The notes beneath the pieces were generated by a model. That model was given only the letters and a program-made list of their open reading frames with translations. It searched no databases and had not been told where the DNA came from. The position numbers and the translations under genes were made by a program. Below, one piece after another: positions 42,916 through 51,786 of a stretch of 64,000 bases of DNA. Where the stretch lies: contig CAJXPB010000001.1 of assembly GCA_913057905.1 (NCBI GenBank), forward strand, positions 744,001-808,000. Reading direction: 5' to 3'. Numbering within the stretch: the stretch's first letter is position 1; the number at the start of each line of letters is the position of its first letter. The stretch is from an uncultured Pseudomonadota bacterium (GTDB lineage: Bacteria; Myxococcota_A; Bradymonadia; Bradymonadales; Bradymonadaceae).

Positions 42916-43767
42916 ATGCAGAATCTCTGGACGATGTTGAGCAATTGGCTGGTCCAACATGGCCCGCTGCTGATTCGCAATATCACCATCTTTATCGCCA
43001 TCCTGCTGGTCGGATGGATCCTGGCGAATGTCGTCGACCGCGCACTGAACTCGGCGATCAAAAGATCGAGATACCAGCCCTCTCCGTTGTTCGGTCAGTT
43101 TGTCGTTAATGTGGCGCGCAAGACCGTCTGGATCATTGCGATAGTACTGGGCCTCGATAACCTCGGCGTCGACACCGCCGCGCTGATCGCCGGGCTTGGT
43201 GCCACCGGCATCATCCTCGGGTTCGCTCTGAAAGATACGTTGTCGAATTTTGCCTCAGGCGCGATGATCCTCCTGTATAGCCCCTTCGACGTGGGAGACT
43301 TCATCGAGGTCGCCGGCGAATCGGGCACGGTCCGGGATCTCACCCTGGTCAACACCGTCCTCCACACCGGAGATCGCAAGGTGATCACCCTTCCGAACTC
43401 CAAGGTTTGGGGCTCCGCCATCGTCAACTACGACACCTCCGATATCCGGCGAATCGACCTGGTCGCCGGCATCGCCTACGGCGACGATGTCGACAGGGCA
43501 AAGGAGATCTTCTCCGAGATACTCGCCGAGCATCCCAAGATCCTCGAAGACCCTGCGCCCGTGGTTCGGATCAACGAACTCGGCGGCAGTTCCGTCAACT
43601 TCGACGTCCGAGGCTTCGTCAACCGCGAGGATTTCTGGGACGTTCGCCCCGAACTGCTGCGCCAACTGAAGGTTCGCTGCGACGAAGAGGGTCTTGAGAT
43701 CCCCTTCCCCCAGCAGGATATCTGGGTCCGAAACGCCGACGCACTCGCCGAGCCCCAGACCGAGTAA
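42916..43767 (+). CDS. mscS: MscS-family small-conductance mechanosensitive channel
   Basis: A 283-residue inner-membrane protein with three N-terminal helices (about 18-40, 65-90, 92-115) and a soluble beta/alpha-beta C-terminus. The pore-lining third helix is GLGATGIILGFALKDTLSNFASG (split by the Gly/Ala zipper 'GLGATGIILGFALKDT'). PFDVGDFIEV and RKVITLPNSKVWGSAIVNY are the conserved MscS beta-domain segments. Length is that of E. coli MscS (286). It releases solutes on osmotic downshift. The ATG at 42916 has GGGAGCGG just upstream. The MATE transporter gene starts 10 bases after its stop, so the two are co-transcribed. Confidence 0.94.
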   Translation: MQNLWTMLSNWLVQHGPLLIRNITIFIAILLVGWILANVVDRALNSAIKRSRYQPSPLFGQFVVNVARKTVWIIAIVLGLDNLGVDTAALIAGLGATGIILGFALKDTLSNFASGAMILLYSPFDVGDFIEVAGESGTVRDLTLVNTVLHTGDRKVITLPNSKVWGSAIVNYDTSDIRRIDLVAGIAYGDDVDRAKEIFSEILAEHPKILEDPAPVVRINELGGSSVNFDVRGFVNREDFWDVRPELLRQLKVRCDEEGLEIPFPQQDIWVRNADALAEPQTE

Positions 43768-43777
43768 CCTCGCCAGC

Positions 43778-45124
43778 GTGAGTTCCTGGCTCCCATTTCG
43801 ACATCGCGACGATCGAGAGATCATGGACTTGGCGGTCCCGGCTCTGGCCGGGCTGGCCGCCGATCCGCTCGTCTCTCTGGTCGACACGGCCTTCGTCGGG
43901 CAACTGGGGGACGCCCAGCTTGGAGCGCTGGGCGTCAACGGATCGCTGTTCTCGATGACCTTCGTCATTTTCAATTTCATCGCCTACGGCACGACTCCTC
44001 GGGTCGGTCAGGCGGTGGGACGAGATGACCGCGCAGAGGCCAGCGACGTCGTAAACCAGGCCGTCTTCCTGGCTTTGATGGCCGGACTCGGTGCCGTCGT
44101 CCTCCTCCAGGCAGCTGCCGGCCCCCTGCTCGCTCTCATGGGCGCCACCGGTGAACTGCGCAAACCCGCCGAAACCTACCTGCGCATTCGAGCCTTCGCC
44201 GGCCCTGCTGTCCTCCTGATCAATGCCGGACGCGGGGCCTTTCGAGGATACCAGGATACGCGCACTCCGATGGCAGTCAGCATTGGGCTGAACCTGCTGA
44301 ATCTGATCCTCGACCCCATCTTGATCTTTGGCCTCGGCTGGGGACTCGCCGGCGCGGCGATCGCAACGACTATCGCACAGTGGTCCGGCGCCCTCGCATT
44401 TCTGGGTCTCCTCTACGGCACGCGACGCCGTGAACTCGAAATCGTGCCGGAGATTCCCTCGCTCGAGGAGCTCATTCCGTTTCTTCGAATCGGTCAGGAC
44501 ATGCTGATTCGAACCGCTTCCCTGGTCGGGACGATGACGGTGGCCACGGCTGTCGCGGCCCGCATCGGCGTCACGGAAGTCGCCGCCCACCAGGTAGCCA
44601 ACCAACTCTGGATGTTCTTGGCGCTGGTCGTCGATGCCCTCGCCGTCGCCGCCCAGGCGACCGTCTCCGAGAGACTCGGCCGCGATGACTCTCGGGCAGC
44701 CCGCCGGATCGGCAATCGCCTCCTTCAATGGGGACTCTTCGTCGGAGTGCTGCTAGCTACCACCTTCTGGGGCCTCCAAGACGCGATCCCGGCGTTCTTC
44801 TCCGATTCACCTGAAGTCCGATCAACCGTCACGTCGTTGATCGTCTTTGTGGCGCTGCTCCAGCCGCTCAATGGATTGGTCTTTGTCTGGGACGGGATCT
44901 TCATGGGCAGCGAACACTTCCGGTTTCTGGCCATCGCCATGGCCCTCTCCGCCGCCCTCGGCCTCGGCGGACTCGCGGCAACGCACGTCTTCGAGTGGGG
45001 GCTGTCGGGGGTCTGGTGGAGTATCACCGCGCTGATGGCAGCCCGGCTGATAACCCTGGCCATTCCGTATCTCCGCAACTGGCCGGCACTCGGTTCTTCG
45101 ACCAACGGAGAGAAACCGGTATGA
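43778..45124 (+). CDS. MATE-family efflux transporter (DinF-like)
   Basis: A 448-residue MATE transporter with 12 predicted helices in two halves. I place the start at a GTG (43778), which gives the family-typical opening FRHRDDREIMDLAVPALAGL; the longer frame runs into mscS. The family motif is LVDTAFVGQLGDAQLGALG (about 31-49). GRGAFRGYQDTRTPM is the DinF-group signature, and GAAIATTIAQWSG and TEVAAHQVANQLW mark later helices. DinF-type MATEs export cationic drugs or bile-salt-like compounds using Na+ or H+. It lies 10 bases behind mscS and 39 bases before a small membrane protein, all on the same strand. Confidence 0.92.
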   Translation: MSSWLPFRHRDDREIMDLAVPALAGLAADPLVSLVDTAFVGQLGDAQLGALGVNGSLFSMTFVIFNFIAYGTTPRVGQAVGRDDRAEASDVVNQAVFLALMAGLGAVVLLQAAAGPLLALMGATGELRKPAETYLRIRAFAGPAVLLINAGRGAFRGYQDTRTPMAVSIGLNLLNLILDPILIFGLGWGLAGAAIATTIAQWSGALAFLGLLYGTRRRELEIVPEIPSLEELIPFLRIGQDMLIRTASLVGTMTVATAVAARIGVTEVAAHQVANQLWMFLALVVDALAVAAQATVSERLGRDDSRAARRIGNRLLQWGLFVGVLLATTFWGLQDAIPAFFSDSPEVRSTVTSLIVFVALLQPLNGLVFVWDGIFMGSEHFRFLAIAMALSAALGLGGLAATHVFEWGLSGVWWSITALMAARLITLAIPYLRNWPALGSSTNGEKPV

Positions 45125-45163
45125 TCCGCACTGCAACGTTCCTCGCACCACCGCACACGACCC

Positions 45164-45610
45164 ATGGCAGATGACCTTCCCGACGTGTACGACGGCGACC
45201 CGGGCTCCGACGAGGACCTGAGTCTGCTCGACTGGCTCCTCATCGGCGCCGGAGGGATCGTCGCCCTCTATCTGGGGTGGTGGTTGCTGCGGATCCTCTT
45301 CGGGTTTCTCGGGTGGCTGGTGAGCACCCTGATCAGCGTCGGCTTCGCCGCCCTGGCGGTCTACGCCATCTATCTCTTCGTCCAGTGGCTGATGGGTAGC
45401 AGCACGAGTTCATCCCCGGCCGGGCAACTCGAGCACGAGCCCGCTGAAGAAACCACCCTCGACCCGTCGCTCGAAGACGATTTCGACGATATTCAAATGG
45501 CCGATATCGAAGATGAAATCGACGGGGAACTCGGCGGCGAGCGCAGCGACGATGAACTGGAACGAAAATTTGCCGAACTCGAACGTGAGCTCGAAGACCG
45601 GGATTCCTAG
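45164..45610 (+). CDS. Small membrane protein with acidic C-terminal tail
   Basis: A 148-residue protein I do not recognise. A short acidic N-terminus (about 1-22) precedes two hydrophobic helices (about 25-45 and 49-72). A long, very acidic, probably coiled-coil cytosolic tail (about 85-148) follows, with repeats of Glu/Asp and ELERKFAELERELEDRDS at the end. The charge pattern suggests both ends lie in the cytosol. It is the third gene after mscS and the MATE gene. It may be an assembly or interaction factor, but nothing in the sequence shows that. It converges with the fused spermidine synthase gene. Confidence 0.65.
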   Translation: MADDLPDVYDGDPGSDEDLSLLDWLLIGAGGIVALYLGWWLLRILFGFLGWLVSTLISVGFAALAVYAIYLFVQWLMGSSTSSSPAGQLEHEPAEETTLDPSLEDDFDDIQMADIEDEIDGELGGERSDDELERKFAELERELEDRDS

Positions 45611-45632
45611 ACCGGAATTCCTAATGGCCGCC

Positions 45633-47816
45633 TCACCAGTCCAGGATGCTCACGACGTCGGAGTAACTGTCGGTCCACACTACGCCGTTGTTCTTGGTGG
45701 GCTTCCATCCCGGATTCTCAGCGAGGTTTCGCAGGTCTTCCTCGTCCCGCGCCACCACCGTATATACGGATGTGTAGACATTCTTGTTGCGCAGGTTTCG
45801 GCGCGGATAATGAAACCTCGTCCGCGCCACCAGCCCCTTATCTTCGGCCAGTGCTCCAACTAGCCCCTCGATATCCAGATATCTGTTGGAGACGTTGAAG
45901 ACCAGAACTCCATCCTCGTCGACCCTCGAGAGGTAGAGCTCCATCGCCTCTCTCGTCATCAGGTGTGTGGGCACCGAGTCGGAATTGTAGGCGTCGAGAA
46001 ACAGAATGTCGTAGGTGTCGGGCGGGGTCCTCTCCAGTAGCTTGCGACCATCCCCGATCTCGACGGTACACCGCTTCCCGCACTGGTCCAGATAGCTGAA
46101 GTGCTCCCGGGCGATCGCCTCCACCCGGGGATCGATCTCGTAGAAGGTAAAGTCCGTGCCCGGCTCGGCGTACGCCGCCATCGCCCCGGCGCCGAGACCC
46201 AGAACTCCGACCTTCTCGTGGGGAATCGCGTCGACGACATCACCCACCGGTCCCGACGGATGATGATACGCCAGCGGCGTCTCCTCGAGCTCGGTCTCGC
46301 GGGATTGTACTCCGTGGGACGTGGTGCCGTGGGAGAACTTCACGAAGGTTCGACCGTGTTCCTCGCGAGCAAAGACCGTGTACGAGGCAAAGAAGCTTCG
46401 CTCGTACTCCACAACCCCAGGGGTGTGTTGCAGGCTCGTCATTCCCAGCAAAATAACCGCCGCGACGGCGACATTCTCCCAGCGAGGCCAGCGAAGCCCG
46501 ATCGCGAGCCCCGCCAGGACCGTCACAACCGACACGGCCATCGGAACCCAGTACCCCAGACTCAGGTAGTGAATCAGCCACAGAAACAAGAGCCCGACGG
46601 GAACCAACAACACCGGGACCGGCCACGACGGAAGAAGCTCGTCCTCGATTCGCTCCCGGTTCGGATGCATAAAGCCTGCCGCCAGAGCCAGTACCACCAT
46701 GTACTCCATCGGACGATCGAAGACGGCCGGTGCGACCAGGCTGTTGAACAACCCTCCGGCCGCCCCGCCGACCGACATCCAGATAAAGTACTCAGTCAGG
46801 TGCTCCGCCACCGGGCGGTCCTCCGCCAGCTCCCCGTGATAGTGCGTCGCCAGCAACCCGAATAAAACGAGCTGCGCCACGACGATCAGGCCCATCGAGG
46901 CGTCTGACACGCTAAAATCGAGCACGAACAGGATCACCAGGGGAAGGGCCGTGCGCATCGGGCCGCCGACCCTGATCTCCCACCTCGAAAAAACCAGGAT
47001 GAAGCTCAAGAGATACAACGCCAGCGGCAGCACCCACAAAAGTGGGACCGACGCGATGTCGGTCGTCAGAAATTGGGTGACCCCCAGCATCAGACTCGAG
47101 GGGATAAACGCCCAGAGAACCCAGAGGCCTCGCCGCTTCCATTCCAGTGGTTCAGCCTGCTTGGCCGTCTCTGCCGTCCCCGACGCATCCACGCTCTTGC
47201 GCCGCAATACGAGCGCCCCGGTCGCGCCCGTCATGGCGATCAGCGAAACAAACCCGACCGACCATCCGATCGACTGAAACGACAGACCGACCGAGGGTTC
47301 GATGACGAATGGGTACGCCAGCAGCGCAATCATGCTGCCGACGTTGCTCGCCGCATACAGATGATAGGGATCGTCGGCGTCGGGATGGTCCGTCTTGGAG
47401 AACCAATGCTGAAACAGCGGCGCGCTGCTCGAGACTACGAACAACGGCAGACCAATCCCGATGGTCAATGCGACAAGCAGCCACCCGGCGGGACTCCCCT
47501 CGACTTGAAGCCAGGCTTCCGGAACCGCCAAGGGCAGACTCGCAACGGCCGCCACGAGCATGATTCCCAGATGCACCACCACCTGGCGCTCCAGCCTCAT
47601 CGACTGAGCGACCCCGTGAGCGTAGATATAACCCAGCAACAGGACGGTCTGGAAAAAGAGCATGCAGGTCGTCCAGACCGACGAGCTCCCTCCGAGGTGC
47701 GGCAGAATCATCTTGCCGACCATCGGCTGGACGACAAACAGAAGAGACGCACTCACAAAGACCGTGAGCGCGGTGATGGCCAGCATCACTCTGTGGCGGG
47801 AAAGCACCTTGATCAT
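45633..47816 (-). CDS. Fused membrane / spermidine synthase-like protein
   Basis: A 727-residue protein. About 12 hydrophobic helices (residues about 8-460) come first, with the family opening VSASLLFVVQPMVGKMILP and GGSSSVWTTCMLFFQTVLLL. A C-terminal Rossmann methyltransferase/spermidine-synthase-like domain (about 480-727) follows, with VGVLGLGAGAMAAYA (SAM/dcSAM-binding motif I), YEIDPRVEAIAREHF and DILFLDAYNSDSVPTHLMT. Such fusions are widespread in proteobacteria; an aminopropyl transfer on an envelope substrate is suspected but not shown. I use the ATG at 47816, one base after the HIT stop (TGAGATG); a TTG at 47831 is another possible start. It ends 22 bases from the convergent gene at 45610. 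Confidence 0.88.
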   Translation of the reverse strand: MIKVLSRHRVMLAITALTVFVSASLLFVVQPMVGKMILPHLGGSSSVWTTCMLFFQTVLLLGYIYAHGVAQSMRLERQVVVHLGIMLVAAVASLPLAVPEAWLQVEGSPAGWLLVALTIGIGLPLFVVSSSAPLFQHWFSKTDHPDADDPYHLYAASNVGSMIALLAYPFVIEPSVGLSFQSIGWSVGFVSLIAMTGATGALVLRRKSVDASGTAETAKQAEPLEWKRRGLWVLWAFIPSSLMLGVTQFLTTDIASVPLLWVLPLALYLLSFILVFSRWEIRVGGPMRTALPLVILFVLDFSVSDASMGLIVVAQLVLFGLLATHYHGELAEDRPVAEHLTEYFIWMSVGGAAGGLFNSLVAPAVFDRPMEYMVVLALAAGFMHPNRERIEDELLPSWPVPVLLVPVGLLFLWLIHYLSLGYWVPMAVSVVTVLAGLAIGLRWPRWENVAVAAVILLGMTSLQHTPGVVEYERSFFASYTVFAREEHGRTFVKFSHGTTSHGVQSRETELEETPLAYHHPSGPVGDVVDAIPHEKVGVLGLGAGAMAAYAEPGTDFTFYEIDPRVEAIAREHFSYLDQCGKRCTVEIGDGRKLLERTPPDTYDILFLDAYNSDSVPTHLMTREAMELYLSRVDEDGVLVFNVSNRYLDIEGLVGALAEDKGLVARTRFHYPRRNLRNKNVYTSVYTVVARDEEDLRNLAENPGWKPTKNNGVVWTDSYSDVVSILDW

Positions 47817-47817
47817 C

Positions 47818-48237
47818 TCAGCCGCTATCAACCACGTCGCGGATCTCCGAGGCGCGATCCTGCAGATCCAGACGGCTCGGATTACCTCGCTGTCCCTCTA
47901 GAATCTTTTTGGACGTGATGTCGTGGAAATTGTGCATCGGCACAAGATGAACGTGACAGTGCTCGATGTCGAACCCTGCGATGAGAAGCCCCATCTTTTC
48001 GGGCTCGTAGATGTAGTCGAGGACGCCGGCCAACTCCCGGCTCAGGTCCATCACATGGGAGTAGAGATCGGGCTCAAGGGTGTAAAAATCGGCCACGTGC
48101 TCCTTGGGCAACACGAGCATATGCCCCGGATTGATCGGGTACATATCCATGATCGCGAGTGCACGATCATCTTCGTAGACAGACACGTAGGCTTCGTTGC
48201 CGGCGATCATCTGGCAAAACGTACAGTCGTCGCGCAT
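47818..48237 (-). CDS. HIT-family hydrolase
   Basis: A 139-residue histidine-triad protein. The HIT signature is HCHVHLVPMHN (about 92-102), the H-x-H-x-H-x-x motif whose central His attacks the alpha-phosphate of nucleotide phosphoramidates or dinucleoside polyphosphates. The N-terminal CTFCQMI pattern (Cys pair) with a later His suggests a zinc site like that of HINT-type proteins. YPINPGHMLVLPKEHVADF is the conserved strand-helix. Its stop lies one base before the ATG of the fused spermidine synthase, so the two are translated together. Cytosolic; nucleotide-salvage or detoxification role by family. Confidence 0.9.
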   Translation of the reverse strand: MRDDCTFCQMIAGNEAYVSVYEDDRALAIMDMYPINPGHMLVLPKEHVADFYTLEPDLYSHVMDLSRELAGVLDYIYEPEKMGLLIAGFDIEHCHVHLVPMHNFHDITSKKILEGQRGNPSRLDLQDRASEIRDVVDSG

Positions 48238-48357
48238 GGCAGACTCGTGTTCGGGTGACGGAATCTTGCCCCCCGGACTCTAGCATCGACGAGGGCCCCG
48301 CCCAAGCCGTCACTCCCGGGGCTCACTCCCCTCCAATGGCGAATTCATCGATCCCTG

Positions 48358-48951
48358 TCATCGATCTCTGCGAACCCAGCGGCCGAGCCATTCCATCCCC
48401 TCTCGCCCCTCGTTCGACTCCTCGACCTCCGAAAGTTCCACGGCCCGAAACTCTCGGGCCAACAGATTTCGCACCAGTTCTGGAGACATCGCATACGGCG
48501 GCCCCTCGTCCGCCGGCTTGTCGACGACCGGAAAGATCAGTGTCACGATCTCTCCATCCTCGGCCAACAACTCGTCCATCCGACGCGCCCACGCCTCCCG
48601 GCGCCCGCGCTCAATCGCGCAGAGAAAGGTGTAATCGTAGATGAGATCAAAGGGTTCCTCGGGTTCGAATTCAAAGAAGTCCGCCCTGATCCCGCGCACC
48701 CGGTCGGCCGCGACGCCGCGCTCGACACGGAGTCTCTCCATCCGGTCGATGGCACCTGCCGCGAGGTCCAAACCCACGACTTCCTCGAAGACCCGTGCCA
48801 GCGCCAGCGCGTCATAGCCGGAACCACACCCCGGCACGAGGGCCCGGCTTCCGCCGAGTTCTCCTTCGTCGATCAATTCGACGAGTGCCGGAGCCTCCGC
48901 TCCGGCATCCCACGGCGTCCTTCCCTCTTCCCACGCCTCACTCCAACTCAT
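48358..48951 (-). CDS. SAM-dependent methyltransferase, thiopurine S-methyltransferase-like
   Basis: A 197-residue class I methyltransferase of the TPMT group. The opening WSEAWEEGRTPWDAG (about 3-17) is the family hallmark, where Trp residues line the pocket. Motif I is ALVPGCGSGYDALALA (about 38-53), motif II VVGLDLAAGAIDRM, and IYDYTFLCAIERGRREAW near the middle is the TPMT post-I segment. Bacterial members methylate tellurite, selenite or small thiols, but the physiological substrate is unknown. Cytosolic. It is separated by 104 bases from the DUF523 gene, and that gap carries two copies of the region's repeat motif. Confidence 0.87.
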   Translation of the reverse strand: MSWSEAWEEGRTPWDAGAEAPALVELIDEGELGGSRALVPGCGSGYDALALARVFEEVVGLDLAAGAIDRMERLRVERGVAADRVRGIRADFFEFEPEEPFDLIYDYTFLCAIERGRREAWARRMDELLAEDGEIVTLIFPVVDKPADEGPPYAMSPELVRNLLAREFRAVELSEVEESNEGREGMEWLGRWVRRDR

Positions 48952-48989
48952 CTAGATGCCTCGTTCGTCCAAGTATCGAAAAGCGACTC

Positions 48990-49023
48990 TTGAAGCCTTG
49001 CTTGGTGAGTTCTTGAAGCCTTG
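48990..49023 (+). repeat. Two close copies of TTGAAGCCTTG between genes
   Basis: TTGAAGCCTTGCTTG (48990-49004) and TTGAAGCCTTGATT (49013-49026) lie 23 bases apart in the intergenic gap between the TPMT and DUF523 genes. They are the first members of the GAAGCCT series that runs on to 62.5 kb. The tandem placing and shared flanks suggest copying of a longer unit. Confidence 0.7.
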
Positions 49024-49055
49024 ATTATGATGACGCCTACGAATCGAGACAGGGG

Positions 49056-49592
49056 TTACGGGTCCAACCGTCGGAGATGCTCGTCCGCCTGCTCGACCTC
49101 ATCCTCCGAATAGACCGCCACGTCGTAGGCTTCCAACAGTGCGGCCGTGACCCCACGCCCCCCATCTCGGACCTCACCATCAAAGTTCCCATCGTAAATT
49201 CGGCCGCTCCCGCACGACGGGCTCCCCTCCTTCAACACGGCCACCCGGGCCTCTGACTCCAAGGCTTCAAAGAGCGCCCGCCGCGCGCCGGCGACAAACG
49301 CCTCCGTGACATCTTCGCCGGATTCCGTGAGAACCCTCGCTTCGCCGGCCAACACGTCCGCTCCATCAACCCCTTCGCCCGACTCGATTTCTGCCGGAGG
49401 TCTCGGTATCTGCAACCCTCCCACGACTTCCGGACAGACCGGCACCACTCGACCCTCTCTCCGCCACCTCTCCAGGACCGAGCCCTCGACTGGGTTGGCC
49501 TCCCCGTCGTATCTCACCGGTTCGCCCAAGAGACAGCGGCTGACCAGGACATGCGCCCGAGCTTTCGGATTATCGCCAACCGTTTCAGTCAT
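49056..49592 (-). CDS. DUF523 family protein
   Basis: A 178-residue protein of the DUF523 family. The N-terminal VSRCLLGEPVRYDG (about 17-30) and VPVCPEVVGGLQIPRPPAEI (about 51-70) carry the conserved Cys residues. AVLKEGSPSCGSGRIYDG (about 120-137) is the third signature with SPSCG. The spaced cysteines suggest metal or iron-sulfur binding. The family is found alone or fused to DUF1722 and its function is unknown, although some members relate to 2-thiouracil desulfidase. Cytosolic. Two copies of the local GAAGCCT repeat (49127 and 49262, complement) lie inside this gene. Confidence 0.9.
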   Translation of the reverse strand: MTETVGDNPKARAHVLVSRCLLGEPVRYDGEANPVEGSVLERWRREGRVVPVCPEVVGGLQIPRPPAEIESGEGVDGADVLAGEARVLTESGEDVTEAFVAGARRALFEALESEARVAVLKEGSPSCGSGRIYDGNFDGEVRDGGRGVTAALLEAYDVAVYSEDEVEQADEHLRRLDP

Positions 49593-49632
49593 AGCTGAAT
49601 CTCACCTGTTGGGCCCTCGAATCGACCGGCCC

Positions 49633-51786
49633 CTACCCGTCGTCCACGGGCTCGAAGGTATACTTGGTGGTCCCCCTCCCGAAGGAGATCCGCACCCCGT
49701 CATCTGTCGTCTCGAACCGGAGGATTCCACCCACCTGGGGCTTCACCGTCAAAAACGTCATCGTCGCCGAGGATTCATCGCCCTCGCCGTCCTCTGGCTT
49801 CAAAGGCAACAACTCCGCGGAAAATTCACCCACATCGTAGGTGAGATCGCCGTCTTCCCAACGGACCTCCAACCGCCCCAGCGAGTCGTTCGTCCACGTT
49901 CCGATGAATGGCTTGACCGCCGCCTCGTCGACAGAGGTTAACCGCTCACGCAGCGACTTGAATTCCTGCGTGGTCTGTTCTCGCGCGTACGTCGCATTCT
50001 CAACCGCCTTGAGATCGGCATCGTAGAGGAGTTCGAAGAGGCGAGCGCGCACTGATTCGCTAAAGCTGTTTGCGCCCCACGCATTCGCCAAGATGACGAT
50101 GCCCAAATCATCGGAAGGGATGAAGGCGAGGTTGGAGGTAAAGCCCATTGTATTTCCGTTGTGACCGATAACGCGCTTACCCCTCAGATCGGAGACGATC
50201 CAGCCGAGCCCGTAAGACGCCTGATCGGAGATTTTGACCTGTGGCTCCCACGTCTTCTCCAGGTTCTTCTCGGACACGACCCGCGTCCCGCCTGGGGCGA
50301 CCCCGCCGGAGAGCTGGGTGCGGAGGTATCTGGTCATGTCGCCGACCGTCGACCACACAGCGCCAGCGGGTGCCAAAGGAACGGTAAACCGCTCGAGCGA
50401 GACGTCGATGGGGTCATACGTTCCCTCTAGAGTCATGCCGTGAGGGGTCGCATGATTCGAAGCCGACACGGCACGGTCAAATCGAAGCGTTGTCGACTTC
50501 ATTCCGATCGGCCCGAAGACCTCCTTCTTCATCGCCGATTCGTAGGCGGGCAACAGCTCGCCCCAGGTTCCCGTGTAGGCCGCAGCAGTCGCATATCCTC
50601 CCGCAGCGACCATCTGGTTGCTGTACTGAAACGCAGTACCGAACTCCGTAAACGGCTCAAAGGTCGCCAATTGCTCGACGACATCCTCCGCCGAGAGATC
50701 CCTGTAATTCATGAGAATCTCGAGGTCTCGCCGGGGAATACCAGTGCATGCACACAGCAGATGCCGCATCTGCACCCGGCCCGTCAGCTCTGAGGTGTTC
50801 AACTTGAACTGCGGCAACACATCGGCGGCGGGCGTCTTCCATTCAAAACGACCTGAATCGACCGCCTGAGCCATGAGCATCGCCGTCATCGTCTTCGTGG
50901 TCGACCCGATCATCATCCGTGTCTCCGTGGTCACCGACTCGGCTCCCCCTTCCTGCCGCTTTCCGAAGCCTCGCTTCCAGACGACCTGCCCATCTTTCAC
51001 CACCCCGATCGCCACACCGGGAATCCCGAAGGCATTCATCTTTTCACGAATGTGCTTCGACAGCTCCTCCTCGATCGAGGGGTCCCATGCCCCGGGTGAT
51101 ACCCCCTCGAGCGTCGAAACATCCGCCCCCTCGACCCGAAGTCCCGAATCGATGACCTGAATCTGTGAATTCCGTTTTTGGACATCCACCAATGGCCCGT
51201 CGATCAACGTGACGTATGTTCGTTCGCCAAGTCGACGCGCAACCGCCTGTCGAAAACGCTGCTTCGAACTCAATTCGTACGTGATAACGGTCAACCGCTC
51301 GAAAGGATCCTCGGCCGGCGGCGAAGCCTTGTTTCCCACGTCGAATGTCTGGTCGATCCCGACCCGCTCCCATGCCTTGCTGATCGCGGCCTCCGGGTCC
51401 GTTTCGCCCAGGGCTGTCAGGTAGACGGCCAAATCGACATTCGGCACGGAAACCACCCTGTAACCCTCGTCCAACGTAGTCGCCCAATTCTGAGGCACGG
51501 GTACCGAAAACTCACCACCTGGGCCCTCGACCCGCCTCATTCCGGGACTCTCCCCTGACTCAGCGCGTTTTGAAGCCTCGCTTCGGGTGGTCGTATCACC
51601 GGCCTGTGCCTCGGATTTTGCCTCCGAACCCCTCTTCGGGTCCTCTTCAGATGACGGCCTCGCGGTACTGCAGCTCCACAGTAGGACACATGACAGGACG
51701 GCCATCGTCGCCACCGGACTCCAGCAGCGATATCGTCCCAGACGCTTCGAGGTGATTGATGCCTTGATTGATGCCTTGCTCCTCAT
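49633..51786 (-). CDS. Serine hydrolase with beta-lactamase/PBP4-type (class C) fold, lipoprotein
   Basis: A 717-residue exported hydrolase. The signal sequence ends in a lipobox-like LLWSC (Cys about 39), after an N-terminal extension MRSKASIKASITSKR that contains a 12-base tandem duplication. A first domain (about 75-230) is of unknown type. The beta-lactamase-like domain (about 235-610) has SxxK as MIGSTTKTMTAM, the YxN motif as FQYSNQM, and HxG as VIGHNGNTMGF. A C-terminal lipocalin-like tail (about 620-717) follows. Relatives are esterases, D-aminopeptidases or transpeptidase-like enzymes. Its ATG overlaps the RCC1-like lipoprotein stop (ATGA), so the two envelope proteins are made together. 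Three GAAGCCT repeats lie in the coding region. Confidence 0.88.
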   Translation of the reverse strand: MRSKASIKASITSKRLGRYRCWSPVATMAVLSCVLLWSCSTARPSSEEDPKRGSEAKSEAQAGDTTTRSEASKRAESGESPGMRRVEGPGGEFSVPVPQNWATTLDEGYRVVSVPNVDLAVYLTALGETDPEAAISKAWERVGIDQTFDVGNKASPPAEDPFERLTVITYELSSKQRFRQAVARRLGERTYVTLIDGPLVDVQKRNSQIQVIDSGLRVEGADVSTLEGVSPGAWDPSIEEELSKHIREKMNAFGIPGVAIGVVKDGQVVWKRGFGKRQEGGAESVTTETRMMIGSTTKTMTAMLMAQAVDSGRFEWKTPAADVLPQFKLNTSELTGRVQMRHLLCACTGIPRRDLEILMNYRDLSAEDVVEQLATFEPFTEFGTAFQYSNQMVAAGGYATAAAYTGTWGELLPAYESAMKKEVFGPIGMKSTTLRFDRAVSASNHATPHGMTLEGTYDPIDVSLERFTVPLAPAGAVWSTVGDMTRYLRTQLSGGVAPGGTRVVSEKNLEKTWEPQVKISDQASYGLGWIVSDLRGKRVIGHNGNTMGFTSNLAFIPSDDLGIVILANAWGANSFSESVRARLFELLYDADLKAVENATYAREQTTQEFKSLRERLTSVDEAAVKPFIGTWTNDSLGRLEVRWEDGDLTYDVGEFSAELLPLKPEDGEGDESSATMTFLTVKPQVGGILRFETTDDGVRISFGRGTTKYTFEPVDDG
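50965..50977 (+). repeat. Palindromic repeat copy GAAGC-CTC-GCTTC
   Basis: A perfect 13-base inverted repeat with five-base arms, inside the serine hydrolase gene. The same 13 bases recur at 51572-51584 and 53960-53972. Confidence 0.8.
51572..51584 (+). repeat. Palindromic repeat copy GAAGC-CTC-GCTTC
   Basis: Second identical 13-base inverted repeat, preceded by TTTT, near the 5' end of the serine hydrolase gene (antisense to it). Confidence 0.8.
51754..51777. repeat. Tandem 12-base duplication at the start of the serine hydrolase gene
   Basis: GATTGATGCCTT occurs twice head to tail (51754-51765 and 51766-51777). On the coding strand this is AAGGCATCAATC twice, giving Lys-Ala-Ser-Ile twice near the N-terminus. 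The unit resembles the local repeat with one base changed (TGATGCCTTG against TGAAGCCTTG). Confidence 0.8.
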
